From the NCBI GenBank assembly GCA_034509425.1, contig JAVTVJ010001666.1, positions 1 through 64,000 on the forward strand: 64,000 bases of DNA, written 5' to 3'. Numbering within the stretch: position 1 is the stretch's first letter; every line of letters starts with the position of its first letter. The position numbers and the translations under genes are program-made. The notes beneath the pieces were generated by a model. That model was not told the DNA's origin. It made no database searches and worked only from the letters and a program-made list of their open reading frames with translations. Below are positions 51,937-64,000 of this stretch, piece after piece. This stretch comes from Eopsaltria australis (lineage: Eukaryota; Chordata; Aves; Passeriformes; Petroicidae).

Positions 51937-53813
51937 ATGACGTGGTGGCTGTCCCTCACCGTTGCCTGTTTAATGTGCATCGCTGCAGAGTCAGAAGCAA
52001 ACCCTGAGGTGTCCATGGATGTTGTAAGTCCCTTCTTTCCCTGCCTCGTTGTGCAAGTTACCTGTGTGTCATGATCTGTGCAAGACCCACGGGCTCTGTG
52101 TGTCTTCACCGGGGTTTGACACCAGGATTTTATCAGAGATTTGTCTGCCTGTTCTTATGTACACAGAGATTTACAGCAGACATTTATGGGGGGGTGGGGG
52201 GGTGGATTTGTTCCAGCAGGTTTGGTCAGGACAGCCCCCTCAGGCTCAGAGCTTGGCTGGCTGTGCTGCCCTGCTCTTGATTGCAACACAAAAAGTGACA
52301 CTTCTTCACCAGACCTGCTTAGGGACCCACCAAAAATTCTGGCTGAAGTCATGACATCGCCACAGAATTGGTGGAAGGGACATTGGGAGGTCCTGAGTCC
52401 ACCAGTGACACCAGATCCCTGGAGTCACCACCAGCACTGATGGCTTTGCCCAGCCAAGCCCTGCCACCCCTCAGGACAGAGACCCTCCCTCCCTGGGGAC
52501 TGTCCCATGCTGTCCTTCCCTTCCCACAGGGAGAAATCATCCGGTACCACGGGTACCCCTACGAGGAGCACGAGGTGGTGACAGAGGATGGCTATTACCT
52601 CACCCTGCAGAGGATCCCCCACGGCAGGGACAACTCGGAAAGCTTCTGCCTCTCCCACAAGGCAGGGGCTCAGGCACCCAACATGTTCTGTCCCCGTAAG
52701 TGCCACAGGAGCCCTGATCTGGGCACCCTGAGAGCTTTGCTGGGCTGGAGTAGGCCACGGTCAAGGCTGCCTCACCATGGGCTGGGTCCTCCAGGAGGCA
52801 GGAAAACTCAGGCAAATAGCCTTGGGAGCAGAAGAAATGCAGGTGCCCACCATGCTGACCTTGTTCTGAGAGGATTTGCTCCAAAGAGGAAGGAGAATGA
52901 ATGGGACAGAGAAACCTTGCTCCAGGTTTTAGCTCGAAACCAGACAGCAGAGCAGCAAAAAGCCATCTGTCAGGAAAGGAAAGCAAACCAGGTGGCCAAT
53001 CCAATGCCATCTCAGCATTTTGGGATCTTCCTGTTCTTCACTGAAACCCCTGTTTGAAACTGGTGGTGGGGTGATGCCCTGTCCTTGGCAGGGTGCCCCT
53101 CCCCTGGGAAGCAGGACTGGCATGTGAATACGGCAAATAAGAGTAAAAAAACCTCAGATTACCAATCTCTGCCCCAGCCTTCTTCAAAAACAGCTCCCCA
53201 GAGAGGCTAAGGACAGAGGTGCCCACGTCCCTGCCCTGGTGTCACTCTCCAGGGGGGTGCTGCCTAAGCATTACCTGTGAATGTGAATGACCAATTTTGC
53301 TCACGGTCAAAGGAAATGATTCCTCTTCTTCCTCCAGCTCCAAAGGCTGCAGTCCTCCTGCAGCATGGCCTGGTGTTGGAGGGGAGCAACTGGGTCACCA
53401 ACTTGCCCGAAACCAGCCTGGGCTTCATCCTGGCCGACGCTGGCTACGACGTCTGGATAGGGAACAGCCGGGGGAACAGCTGGTCACGGAAACACCGAGA
53501 GTTTGAATACTACCACCAGGAATACTCAGCTTACAGGTATTTCCTGTGAAACTGGAGGGTGGGCAGGCCCCTCATACCCTCAGGAGTGTCTGTCAGGCTG
53601 CTTCTGACAGTCACACCCTCTGCCAATGGGCAGAAACTGGGTTGCCCATTCCTGCCAAAGCTCTTGCCCGCACCCAAGTAGCCACGGCAAGGCCAGCAAG
53701 GGTGATTTTGTCACGTGCCTGTCTCCCCTGCAGCTTCCATGAGATGGCCATGTATGACCTTCCAGCATCCATCAACTACATCCTGCAGAAAACAAGGCAG
53801 AAGCAGTTGTACT

Positions 53814-53828
53814 ACGTGGCTTATTCCC
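53814..53828 (+). other. Nucleophile elbow AYSQG of lipase 4
   Basis: The codons GCT TAT TCC CAA GGC encode A-Y-S-Q-G. The serine is kept, but the first Gly and the His of the family pentapeptide are replaced. An Ala in the first position is known in some bacterial lipases (AxSxG), so activity is not excluded by this change alone. Confidence 0.9.
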
Positions 53829-56028
53829 AAGGCACCACCACAGGTACTGAGGAGAGCAGACCTGGCAGGGTCACGTCAGCTGTGCACCCCCAGCCAGGGA
53901 GTGTTCCTAAAACTGATGAGGGAGGGTAATGCCCAGGCGTTTCCAAACAACAAAAGGGAAAAGAGCAGGTCATTGCTTTAACAGGAGAGTTTTGAGCAGT
54001 GGCAGCCCAAAACTGGGTGCATCCCATTGCTGCCAGAGCCCAACCTGCTAGAGCCACCTTTGAGGGGCCTTCTGATAGGCACGCACACCTGGGAGTCACC
54101 AGCTCCCTCAGAAACAACAGGGCAGGTTCTGCTTCCTTCTCCCTCACATAGGTTTCATTGCCTTCTCATCCATTCCTGAACTGGATCGCAAAATCAAGAT
54201 GTTTTTTGCCCTGGCCCCGGTCGCCGCGAACCCAAACATGAAGTCGCCCCTGGTGAAGGTGTTTGACCTTCCCGAGGCACTGGTTAAGGTATGTCCTCAG
54301 CACACGTGAGGTGTGAGGGGGAGGAGGGACTGGGAAGGTCACCTGAGACACGCAGTGCTTGTACATCACCTCCAGCTCCCTGCTCCGTGTGTTTGCGATG
54401 TGCTCTGAGCCTGGAGGACATGTAAATCATCATCAGAGAAGAACTGTTAATAGGAATTGGTTTTGGGTCCCTTCTCCCTGGAGAAACCTCTCCTAGGAAG
54501 GTCAGGGCTCTTCCAGGGCTGTGGCCATTTCTGTGAAGCCATAATGACAAAGCACAGCAAAGCTGCCAGCAGCTTTCAGGGGTGAGCAAAGAGCTGGGGA
54601 GCACCTGGAGGCAAAAAGGAACGTGATCCCCACTGATCCACCCCTCTGACTTCCACAGCTCATTTTGGGACACACAGTGGTCTTTGATAAGGATGAGGTC
54701 TTGAAGAAAGTGATTTCCAGTTTGTGCACCTACCCCATGCTGAAAAGCCTGTGCTCTCTGGTCTTTTACCTGCCCGGCGGGTTTACCAACAGCTTGAACG
54801 TGGTATGTACACTCCAGCTTCCCTCTCAAGAGATCCAGCTCCTCACTGCCCGAGCCCAAGCTGTCAATCTTCTGCCTCCACATGGCCTTTGACATCTTTG
54901 GTAGAAAAACTCAGGGTGGAGGGACCAGGGCAGGGGTTTCTCAAGTAAAACATTGGTGTGATTTCTTAATATTCCAAGAAGGAAACATATTAGAAACGAC
55001 ACATAGAGCTTTGCCTTGGCAAAATGATCCTGAGCACAAGAAATGGAGCCTTACTTTGCCTTGGAAACCAGGCAGACTCCTAACATGGCCCAGCACCCCA
55101 TGGGAATTGCTCAGCTTGCTGCAGGGAGCTCTGCAGCTCTGTGTGAGCGAGGCTCGTGTGGCCACTGAACAGGCTCAGTTTTATTTCTGATAGTGATTTT
55201 TTGGGGGCAGAGAATAAACCTCTGCAATGGTTTCTTGCAGAGCCGCGTCGACGTCTACCTGGCTCGCTACCCTGACTCCACATCCATAAAAAACATGTTG
55301 CACTGGCGCCAGGTAACACTGCATGCTCTCCTCTCTCTGCCCAGGGGGTGGGAATAATCCCCCACTGCTCCCCTGTGCTAGGGAGAGAAAGGAAAGCTGC
55401 CTTGGAACGCTGGTGCGGAATTAAGTTATTTATTCCAACAGAAGAGGTCCTTGGGGTTTGTAGCAGGTGGAGGTGGAACAAAGACTGGTGATAAAGCAGG
55501 ACAGGAGATGCCAGAGCAAAGGCTGAGGGTCAGTAAGACCACTAATTATACAGCTAATTATTGAAAACATGCAACTCACATCCTTCTGCTGATGGCATTG
55601 ACCACAACACACAAAAAATCTCGCCCAAAGGTCTGATTCATGTCTGCTTTGAGGCTCTTGGCTGTACACCAGGTTCTTCCCTGTGGGATTTCCATGCTGA
55701 GGTCTCCCTGGGGCTGTGCTCTCCTCTCAAAATCCAGCACCAGATGTAATAAATCGCTTCCCTGAGCCTTGGTGGCAGGAGGGAGCAGTGCAGTCCCCTG
55801 TCACCTCTTTTATTTTTCTCAGAGACCCCTCCAATGCATGGATAATAAATGCACCTCTCCTCCTCTTCCAGCTCTATCAGACAGGGGAATTCAAGCATTA
55901 TGATTACGGCAGCGACAACGTGCTTCATTACAACCAGGTGAGAGAGAGCCATGCTCAGCGAAAAAAAATAAATAAATATTGCAATGAAAGTATTGCACAC
56001 ACAATATTGAGACTGAATTTGGAGAATT

Positions 56029-56131
56029 GAGCAGCCTGGGCTAGTGGAAGGCGTTCCTGCCCATGGCAGGGGAGCTGGAACAAGATGGTGTTTGAGGTTC
56101 ATTCCGACCCAAACCATTCTGGGATTCTATG
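56029..56131 (+). repeat. CR1 3' end in lipase 4 intron 8
   Basis: GCAGCCTGGGCTAGTGGAAG through CCATTCTGGGATTCTATGA; a short terminal CR1 fragment. Confidence 0.8.
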
Positions 56132-57589
56132 AATTACATGGTAGTCATGGAATTTACTTTATATGGGGAAGCAGGTTTGTAACTTTCTTATATAAAAAGT
56201 CACTCAGTGATGACTTTTCGACCCTCTGGTGGAAAGAACAGGAGCCCAAGGCATAGTAAGGCTCCCTGGTGGTAGTTCCTCTCCTATCCCTTGGGATCAG
56301 GGACAAATTCCAAGCAGTCATCAGGACACACTTGGAATTTTTGGCTTGCTCTTGACCTCTCTCCTGTCTTCCAGACCACTCCTCCCTTCTACAAGCTGGA
56401 GAACATGAAAACCCCCTGGCTGCCTGGTATGGGGGCCAGGACTGGATTTCAGCCCCTGAAGATGTGAACATCACCCTGCCCCGCATCTCCAACGTGGCCT
56501 ACAAAAAGTACATCCCCGAATTCGTCCACTTTGATTTCCTCTGGGGCAAGCAGGTCTACGAGCAGGTGTACAAAGAAATGCTTGACCTGATGGAGAAGAG
56601 TGCCTAGAGCTGGAACAGTGATTGTTGGCTTTTCAATGTCTTCTGGGACTTCTTTCAATCAGGGGAAAAAAAACTAAAAGTGAAGAAAATTATGGGGAAA
56701 AAGCGAAATGAACTGCCACACTTGGTTTGGATTGATATTACTCTGGCCAGACAGGAAAACCAGCCAATCCAGTGTTTGGGAAAGCACTCTGGATTGAGGC
56801 TCAACACGCTGAGGTCCTTGCAGAAGCTGAGCATGGCCCTCACACCCTGAGTCTCCCAGGTGCCTCACTCTCACGGGGTTCCAGCAACAACCAATGCCAG
56901 TGGAATTTGGCTCCTGGTGGCCGTTGTGGGCTCTGGGCTCCTTGAGCTTGGGCTCCCAGCTGCAAACAGCTGGACAGAAGCTCCGTGCCCTCCTGGATGC
57001 TGGTGTCCCACGGGAGCAGCTCTGCTGGGAGGAAACCACGTGGTGCATGGATGGATCCTGTGTAGCTTTATTCACTTTCTGGCAACGCTTCCACACCAAG
57101 AATCCCAACATCCTGACACTCACTGCCTTCATCCACAGCTGGAAGGAGCTGGAAACTTCCTGCCTGGTGACAATGAAGAGTGGCCACAGGGTTTTTTCCC
57201 ATGAGAACTGCCCATTTTACTAAAATACAGGACATCTTTCTCAGACTCGTGCTGATTTGGATAATCTTACTTGTACACAAAGGAGTTTCAGTAAGTTCTA
57301 CCAGGAAACACCATTTTGCACCACTTTAAGCTATTCTAAGGCACAAACCCAGCTGCAAAGGCCACCTTTTGCTGCCTCTGTCAGGGAATGCTTTTGTGGG
57401 AGACAGAAGAAGAGTGTGGTGGAAAGCAGTAACAAGTCTAAATCTCTTTTCAGCTTCTGGATTAAATTATTAATAATCCCTTGATCAGAGGAGGAATTGT
57501 GAATTTGCCTGTTTGTGTAACTCTCTTCTTAAAGTCTGCCTGGGAGCAAGCAGGACAAAGGATAAGGTCCTCTCTCCACAAAGATGAAT

Positions 57590-57591
57590 AA

Positions 57592-57633
<42 letters not shown>

Positions 57634-57754
57634 GATAATAATAGATAATAAGAATATATAATAAGAATAGATAATAAGAATAGATAATAAGAATAATAAT
57701 AAATAATAATAATAATATGTGGTAATAATAATATGGTGGTAATAATAATAAATT
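57590..57754. repeat. (TAA)n microsatellite, interrupted
   Basis: A pure run of TAA from 57591 to about 57633, then interrupted units (TAATAGA, TAAGAATAGA) to about 57754, about 980 bp downstream of lipase 4. Confidence 0.92.
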
Positions 57755-57810
57755 GGATGGGGTCTACTGAGCTCTGTATGGTTGTACTGTTAACGAGAGA
57801 TTAAATTTCT

Positions 57811-58002
57811 GGAGAAATTGTTCCCTGGGAGGGTGGGCAGGCCCTGGCACAGGGTGCCCAGAGAAGCTGTGGCTGCCCCTGGATCCCTGGCAGTGTCCAA
57901 GGCCAGGTTGGATGGGGCTTGGAGCACTCTGGGTTAGTGAAAAGGGTGGAATGAGACAGGCTTTGAGGTGCCTTCCAACCCAAACCATCCCAGGGTTCTG
58001 TG
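57811..58002 (+). repeat. CR1 LINE 3' fragment
   Basis: Starts in GGAGAAATTGTTCCCTGGGA and ends CCATCCCAGGGTTCTGTG; it adjoins the (TAA)n tract. Confidence 0.85.
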
Positions 58003-58359
58003 GGTGGGGGGGGTTTCAGCACAGACCTCTCAAAGTGTTTCACTTTCTACTCTTACAGCTGGAACTGACCACAGAGGAAAACAGGACAGGGTGAGGCAAT
58101 CCCAGGTTGCAGGAATGAGGCTGTAGGTTAAATAGAATCTGCCTGTGATTAGCTGCCTCACTTAGGGTACTTGTAATGACATCTTTTTCTGTGTGATCAG
58201 CTGCTCACGGCAGGGCTGTGCCCTGGAGCAGCATCTTACAGGACTGCACTGTGCTCATGCCATGGATATCAATGCAAATGCAGGGTGACTTCTCCACCTG
58301 GGCAAATAAACACCCACAGATGTTGGCGAGGTGTTTCCCTTGCAAACTTCTGAAAATTA

Positions 58360-58440
58360 GAATAATAGAATCCTTAAGAGACCCTTAAGATCATCAAACC
58401 CAACCATGCTCACCACTAAACCACATCCCCACCTGCCATC
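58360..58440 (-). repeat. Short CR1 fragment
   Basis: AATAATAGAATCCTTAAGAG followed by AAGATCATCAAACCCAACCA, a different CR1 subfamily end in reverse orientation. Confidence 0.65.
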
Positions 58441-58848
58441 TGTTTAAGTTCCGTTTAAAAGCACTAACTTTTAACTTCTGAAAGCTCATAAAAAGTGCAG
58501 GGTTGAGTCTCTTTCTGTTCAGGTTACAAACTTTCTGCCACTTCTGCAATTGGCTGGTTCAGTGTTTGCAATGCATTCTCTTCATACTCCCGTGACAGAG
58601 CAATTTGGTGAAGTTCTGGCTAGATCAGGTTCTGGTACTTGCTTCCCCTCTGCTGGTAAAGGATCAACAATGGATGAAGAGGTTTGTTTTGGAAGCAAAT
58701 TCATTTGTGCTTGCAGAATAAATATTGTGAAATTCCAGCTCCTGGGATTGCCATGGCAGGGTTGGAGTCCTTGCGTGTCTCAGGTCTGTCAGGCGAGTCA
58801 AACATCATCAGGCAGCTCTGTGGTGATTGCACAGGGCATCACAGAACC

Positions 58849-59285
58849 ATGGAATCACAGATGGTTTGGGTTGGGAGGGACCTTAAAGCCCATCCAGTGC
58901 CACCCCCTGCCATGGGCAGGGACACCTTCCACTGTCCCAGGCTTCTCCAAGCTCCAAAGTCCAGCCTGGCCTTGGGCAGTGCCAGGGATCCAGGGGCAGC
59001 CACAGCTTCTCTGGGCACCCTGTGCCAGGGCCTGCCCACCCTCCCAGAGAACAATTCCTTCCCAATATCCCATCCATCCCTGCCCTCTGGCACTGGGAAG
59101 CCATTCCCCATTGTCACTCCATCCCTTGTGAAGTCTCTCTGCATGTTTCTTGGCTCCTTCAGACACTGGAAGGCCACAATTTGATCACCCCAAAGCTTCT
59201 CCTCTCCAGGCTGAACAATCCAGCTCTCCCAGCCTTTCCTCCCAGCAGAGCTGCTCCATCCCTCTGATCAATTTGGTGGCCTCCT
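58849..59285 (-). repeat. CR1 LINE 3' fragment (about 435 bp)
   Basis: Reverse orientation, beginning AACCATGGAATCACAGATGG and covering the same segments as the copy at 4960-5418. The long frames on both strands here are repeat-derived. Confidence 0.88.
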
Positions 59286-60237
59286 CTGGACCTGCTCCAA
59301 CAGATCAATATCTTACCTATCTCAGTCCATGCTGATCAATTCAATCTCTCACCCTCAGCCCTCCCAACAGAGCACAAAGCCTTCACCACCCTTTTCATCC
59401 TCCCTGTGTGGGCAAACCAGCCTCAGTCCCACACCTGCACATGGGGAGGATGTTGGTCACTCAGCCTCTGATTCAATTTTCTGCCAGATGTGCTCATGCA
59501 GTGCGTGTCACATGAGGCCACGAGGGCTCAAAGCTGTGTCACTTCCCGCTCAGGGCACAGCAGTGTCACCGTGCTGGCTCACCCATCATTTCCTACCATC
59601 ACACAGTCACTGCAAAGGACAGCAGCACACACAGGAGCTGTGGAGTGGAGCACAGGGCCAGCCCCAGGCTGTGCCCATGCTGGAGAGGTGCTGAGCACCC
59701 CTGCCACAGCCTCCCTCCCACAAGCACAGGCTTGAAGAGAAGTGATGCTTTTGCAAGTAATCCAGAGATTGCTCTGGTGTCTGCTTTAAGCAATGTGCTG
59801 CCCTGTGGGGTTATTTAGAAACTGATTTGTCCCAGACTTAATCTAGGACAAGGTTTCATCGAGTTATGACAGATGGTGTGCTGCCTTTTCACATCATTTT
59901 GATCCTTAACAGCCTGACAACAATTTCCAGAGGCATTGCTGAGTAGATTCAGACCTTCATTTGGTCAAAAACACTTTGGTTTCTTATTTTAGGAACTCTC
60001 AGAAATTTCTGTGTTATTTCCAATGTAATTTTCAAATTTTCTTTTGAGTTTGTTAGATGAATCTCTGAGAGAGAGAGAGAATCCTGGTCTTTGAGACTTT
60101 TCATGTGATGGGACTTCAGGCAGGTGGGAATGGTATAAGGCCATGGAAAGTTAGTTAGCTGAAATTAAGATCAGATGTAATTATCTCCAAAACTTCACAA
60201 GCCAGTGTTGATCATGACGATTCTTCTAGAACGAGAG

Positions 60238-60490
60238 GACACAGCCTTCAGCTGCACCAGGGGAGTTTAGGTTGCACATCAGGAGAAAATTCTGCACTGA
60301 AAGAGTGATCGGGCAATGGAATTGTCTGCCCAGGGAGGTGGTGGAGCCACCATCCCTGGACATGTTTCAAAAAAGCCTGGACGTGGCACTCAGTGCCAGG
60401 GTTTAGTTGACGAGGAGGTGTTAGGTCAGAGGTTGGACTCGATGATCTCAAAGGTGTCTTCCTACCCAGTTCATTCTGTGATTCTATGAT
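60238..60490 (+). repeat. CR1 LINE 3' fragment, second subfamily
   Basis: GGGCAATGGAATTGTCTGCC, CAGGGAGGTGGTGGAGCCAC and the end GTTCATTCTGTGATTCTATG: the classical avian CR1 3' end with the terminal octamer repeat. Confidence 0.9.
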
Positions 60491-61843
60491 CAGCCCTGAG
60501 CCTGGACTATGTCCTGTGGGACATGTTCCTGCTCCCTAAAGGCCTCTGGTAGCCTTGATCAGGGCTTTGGCAAAGCTAAGCCAGATCAGCTTTTCCCCAG
60601 GATGCTGGAAAATAATCTCAAGAGCACTACAGCACTGAATTTGAAATCTGTAGGCATTTCTTTATTGAGAAATTTTGTTCAAGTTGTCCCAGGTGTGTTC
60701 ACCCACAAACCAAACTCTTTTAGCTGTAAAATACACTTTAAAGCCAATTGTACAATGAAGAGAGATCAAGGAAGAAGTACAAGAAGTTCAGGGTTGTTCT
60801 GGGCTCTTCTGAGCACAGGAACAGGGGAGGAATTACCAGAGAAAAAGCACCAGTGATCACATCTCCCTTATTTCCCAATCCACATTCAGGAACGTTTATT
60901 CTTTTGTTTATTCAGTTTAATTACGGGGAATGGAATGATTGCACGAACAACTCTAACAAGGTGTTGTGAAAAGATCAACTGTTTCCTCAAGCTCCACTGT
61001 GCAACTCCAGCACGGGCAAAACCTCTCCTAAATGTGTAAAGCAGAGATATCCCAGCCTAGCCAAAGGGACTTTAAACTAGGAGAGGTTCAAGCAGATAAG
61101 GACTGCTTCCCTCATCAGCTGCTTCAACTCGAGCCATGTTCTCCAAGGTTACTGCGAGGGAATTGTGCTTGTCTGGCAGGAATTGCACAAGAGCTGACAT
61201 TCTCTCATTGCTAAGATCAGGGTGATACTCCCTTCCCCAGCTCAGGATGCCTGGACTTGTGAGTGGTTTACCCTTGTGCTTGGCAGGAGGCAGCAGCCAG
61301 CACCCTGGGCACACAGTCTGGTGGCTGGCACGTGTGGGAAGGCAGCAGGAGGAGCAGCAGGGCAGGAGCTGGAGGGAAGGTGTGCATGGATAGCCCAGGA
61401 CATGATTAACCCCAATCCCAGAGCTGAGGGCTGAGGAATGTGCTGCTTGCACCACGGTGTGCCTCAGAGGAGGTGACTCAGCAGCAGCACCTGCTCCTGT
61501 GGGACAGCACTGGGGACACAGCTGATCCCACGGGCTGTTTCTCTTCCTGTTGTGCCAGCAGCAGGTGGGGTTGCAGTCCTGTGATGCCTCAAACAAGAAC
61601 ATGAAAAGCATCCAGCAGCAATGCTGCCCAATATCTGGGAAGGGTGAGGTTAACAAGAGGCAGAAGCGACACATCACACCAGAAGATGCAACTTTTGATT
61701 CTTAAAGGGCCTTAGAGGGCAAGAAAAATACAGGATTTGGGTCTCAGGTAGAGTCCAGGAAGCACATGGATGACTTGTTAGCTGGAAACCTTTGCCTTCT
61801 GTGTCACACCTTGAGCAGCCCACCTGGCACAGCCCTCTGAGAA

Positions 61844-62115
61844 TCGTGGAATCCTGGAGTGGTTTGGGTTGGGAGGGACCTCAGAGATCCCCTCATTGCA
61901 CTACTCCTGCCATGGCAGGGACACCTTCCACTGTCCCAGGCTGCTCCAAGCCCAAGTGTCCAGCCTGGCCTTGGGCACTGCCAGGGATCCAGGGGCAGCC
62001 ACAGCTTCTCTGGGCACCCTGTGCCAGGGCCTGCCCACCCTCCCGGGGAACAATTCCTTCCCAATATCCCATCTAAACCTAACCTCCTTCAAGTCCTCAA
62101 AGGTCTTCATTCCTT
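61844..62115 (-). repeat. CR1 LINE 3' fragment
   Basis: Reverse orientation, from GAATCGTGGAATCCTGGAGT to the AATATCCCATCTAAACC segment; same subfamily as the copy at 58849-59285. Confidence 0.87.
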
Positions 62116-62534
62116 CCTTTTACTAAGCTACACAAGACCTCCTCAGTAAAAATCCAGCTGCTTTTTTTTGGCACCTTCCCTCCTTCCACCACAGGTGGAA
62201 TAACTCCCAGGTGCTGAATCACACGCTCACCTCAGCACTGACATACTGCTCCAATGGCCTCATTCCACAGCCTGAGGATGTCAGAGAGGTCTCTGCTGCC
62301 TTTCCAACCTCTATTACTATTATTTTTATTACTACTATTATTACTACTTAGTACCTCCATTGGATAACAAGCAGAGGAGTTAGAAGGCAGCAGCCTGTGC
62401 AGCTGGGGAGGGGGGATTCTGCCCCTCTGCCCCACTCTGGTGAGACCCCACCTGTGCACAGTTCAGGTGCCCCCAACATAAAAAGGACATGGAACTGTTG
62501 GAGCAAGTCCAGAGGAAGCCATGAAGCTGCTGAG

Positions 62535-62965
62535 GGGACAGGAGCACCTCCCCTACGGAGCCAGGCTGGGAGAGCTGGGGCTGCTCAGCCTGGAGGAAAG
62601 AAGGGTGTGTGGAGACCTCACAGCTCCTTGCAGGGTCTGAAGGGATATGGAGAAGCTGGAGAGGGACCCTGCAACAGGAACTGGAGTGCCAGGATACAGG
62701 GAATGGCTTCCCAGTGCCAGAGGGCAGGGATGGATGGGATACTGGGAAGGAATTGTTCCCTGGGAGGGTGGGCAGGCCCTGGCACAGGGTGCCCAGAGAA
62801 GCTGTGGCTGCCCCTGGATCCCTGGCAGTGCCCAAGGCCAGGTTGGGCTTTGGGGCTTGGAGCAGCCTGGGACAGTGGAAGGTGTCCCTGCCCATGGCAG
62901 GGGTGGCACTGGATGAGCACTGAGGTCCTTCCAACCCAGATTGGTTCCATTCCACAATTCTCTGA
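62535..62965 (+). repeat. CR1 LINE 3' fragment (about 430 bp)
   Basis: Forward orientation, from GGGGACAGGAGCACCTCCCC to CCATTCCACAATTCTCTGAC. It includes the segments seen in the other CR1 copies and accounts for the long frames on both strands. Confidence 0.88.
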
Positions 62966-64000
62966 CTCTTTGTAGCATGACTTTTGTGCTCACAGGCGAG
63001 GGAAGACATTTCCAAAAGCCTGGAGCAGGTGGAGGTGCAGAAGGTAAGGAAGGAGTGAAGGCCACGCCTGCTGTGAGGAGGAAAGCACCCACACAGCCCC
63101 TCTGTGTCAGCAGCTGTGGCACCGAGAGAAAACGACAGCGGGGAGATGGAGCAACGCCCGCACCCGGGCTGCCTTTCACAACTCACATTCCACTCCTGCA
63201 CCACGGCTGGCTGCAGCATCAGAACACAGCCCAATCCACAGCCAGGCAAGGCACACTCCAGCACAACCAGCCACGGGCTGGGGCTTCGAGGTGGCTACCA
63301 AGGTAGGGAAAGGCGTAGCTGGCCGGTCACGGGCTGAGGTGGGGAACAAACGCCTTCGCTCTATGCAATACCTGTGCCTTTGGGCAAGCAGAGGTGTTGC
63401 ACCAGCTCTCCCCTGCACTGCTGGCTGCTGATGAGACCTCCAGCCTGCTGCTTTTCCAGAAGGGACATTCAGCCTGCTGCTTTTCCGAAAAGCCCTGCAG
63501 AGCCTTTGCAAATTGCCCCTTGCCAACACAACATTTTTGGACCTTGCTGTCACTTTTCTCAAGGGGTGGGGTGACCACGTGTCTCCCATCCAGGCAGGCA
63601 GTGAGGCCTGACCTGTCCTTGGTGAGCTCACAGTGCTGCTGAGGCTTTGTAAAGATGGTAGAGTCTGTTTTTTGTTGTTGTTTTTGTTGCTCCAGGAACT
63701 CTTCTAAACCATCCTGGGAGTTAGGAAATGACCCTGGGAGTTAGGAATTAACCCTTTACAAAGAAAATGTTTTGGCTTTTTTTTTTTTTTCCTTTGGCTA
63801 TGATGAGCTTAAGGTGCAATTCCATAGCTGGAATTCCTCAGCACACCGGTCCGGCTGCATCTGGAAATGCAACCCTTGGCAAGCATGAAAGTCACGGCCA
63901 CACGGAGGGAGGTGCCACGGGGGTGATCAGCACACATCTGTTAATTGGAGGGCACGTGATGAGGGACAGCAGGGTGCCAGCGTGGCTGGGCTCTGACACA

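Larger units (their letters stand above)
51937..56607 (+). pseudogene. Acid lipase family gene, lipase 4 (frameshift in last exon; AYSQG nucleophile elbow)
   Basis: Exons: 51937-52023, 52530-52695, 53338-53536, 53734-53843, 54152-54288, 54659-54802, 55241-55312, 55872-55937, 56375-56607. The signal peptide begins MTWWLSLTVACLMCIAAES. Motifs: [48 protein letters not shown], the exon 6 Cys pair nine apart, DVYLARYPDSTS. The nucleophile elbow is VAYSQGTT (Ser182) instead of GHSQG. Exon 2 is 166 bp, not 118, adding 16 codons before the CCCC|GTAAGT donor. Exon 9 is 233 bp, one less than in its neighbours: in the run of five C at 56412-56416 one base is missing, so the frame runs to TGA at 56465-56467 (357 residues) and loses the Asp (GGQDW) and His (FVHFDF) regions, which remain readable in the next frame up to TAG at 56605-56607. 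It is either a young pseudogene or an assembly error in a homopolymer. Confidence 0.85.
56608..64000. other. Right-hand gene-free region
   Basis: I see no supported exon after the lipase 4 stop codon. The region holds a (TAA)n tract and at least six CR1 copies in both orientations. Frames of 100-300 codons at 58.5-59.2 kb, 61.0-61.7 kb and 62.3-63.3 kb either cross CR1 copies or lack any recognisable motif. Confidence 0.5.

Noticed and set aside
58550..59184. Frames of 166-193 codons on the plus strand
   Set aside because: Explained by the reverse-oriented CR1 copy at 58849-59285.
61072..61677. A 201-codon minus-strand frame rich in Cys and Ser
   Set aside because: No recognisable motif, no repeat-free homologue I know of, and no splice or promoter context.

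Overview
The window is vertebrate nuclear DNA, most probably from a bird (perhaps a passerine). Genes are split into small exons with canonical GT/AG introns, CR1 LINE 3' ends are scattered throughout, and several LTRs carry clean target-site duplications. No bacterial-type operon, tRNA, rRNA or CRISPR array was seen.

Layout. Positions 1-11615 hold the 5' part of renalase (RNLS) on the minus strand: exons 1-4 are visible and the remaining exons lie beyond the left edge. Its CpG-rich promoter region is followed by a minisatellite of about 29-bp units. From 16.6 to 56.6 kb lies a cluster of four acid-lipase family genes (lysosomal/gastric lipase family, AB-hydrolase fold), each with nine coding exons and the same intron phases. 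Lipase 1 (16654-21551, +) looks intact, with Ser172, Asp339 and His368. Lipase 2 (29692-33506, +) and its near-identical twin lipase 2' (39491-43305, -) have open reading frames and good splice sites, but the catalytic serine of GHSQG is alanine (GHAQG), so both are predicted non-hydrolytic. Lipase 4 (51937-56607, +) keeps the serine in an unusual AYSQG context, has a 16-codon extension of exon 2, and has a one-base deletion in the last exon that removes the catalytic Asp and His.

Lipases 2 and 2' lie tail to tail in a large inverted duplication (about 25.2-48.1 kb). Over most of the arms the paired coordinates add to 72997, and the coding parts are almost identical, while the inner 200 bp differ by about 5%. 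Each arm is itself flanked by a short inverted pair (P...P' around arm A, S'...S around arm B). The simplest account is a tandem duplication followed by inversions. LTR insertions date the steps: one (32523-33219 and 39778-40474) predates the duplication, one is only in arm A (34706-36481), and one is only in the right S copy (47480-47834). A 12-bp minisatellite begins inside the stop codon of both lipase 2 genes and differs in length by 144 bp between arms.

The right end (56.6-64 kb) shows only repeats and no gene I can support. In human DNA a lipase cluster (LIPJ, LIPF, LIPK, LIPN, LIPM) also lies next to RNLS, so the synteny is conserved. I do not assign one-to-one orthology to individual lipases here.
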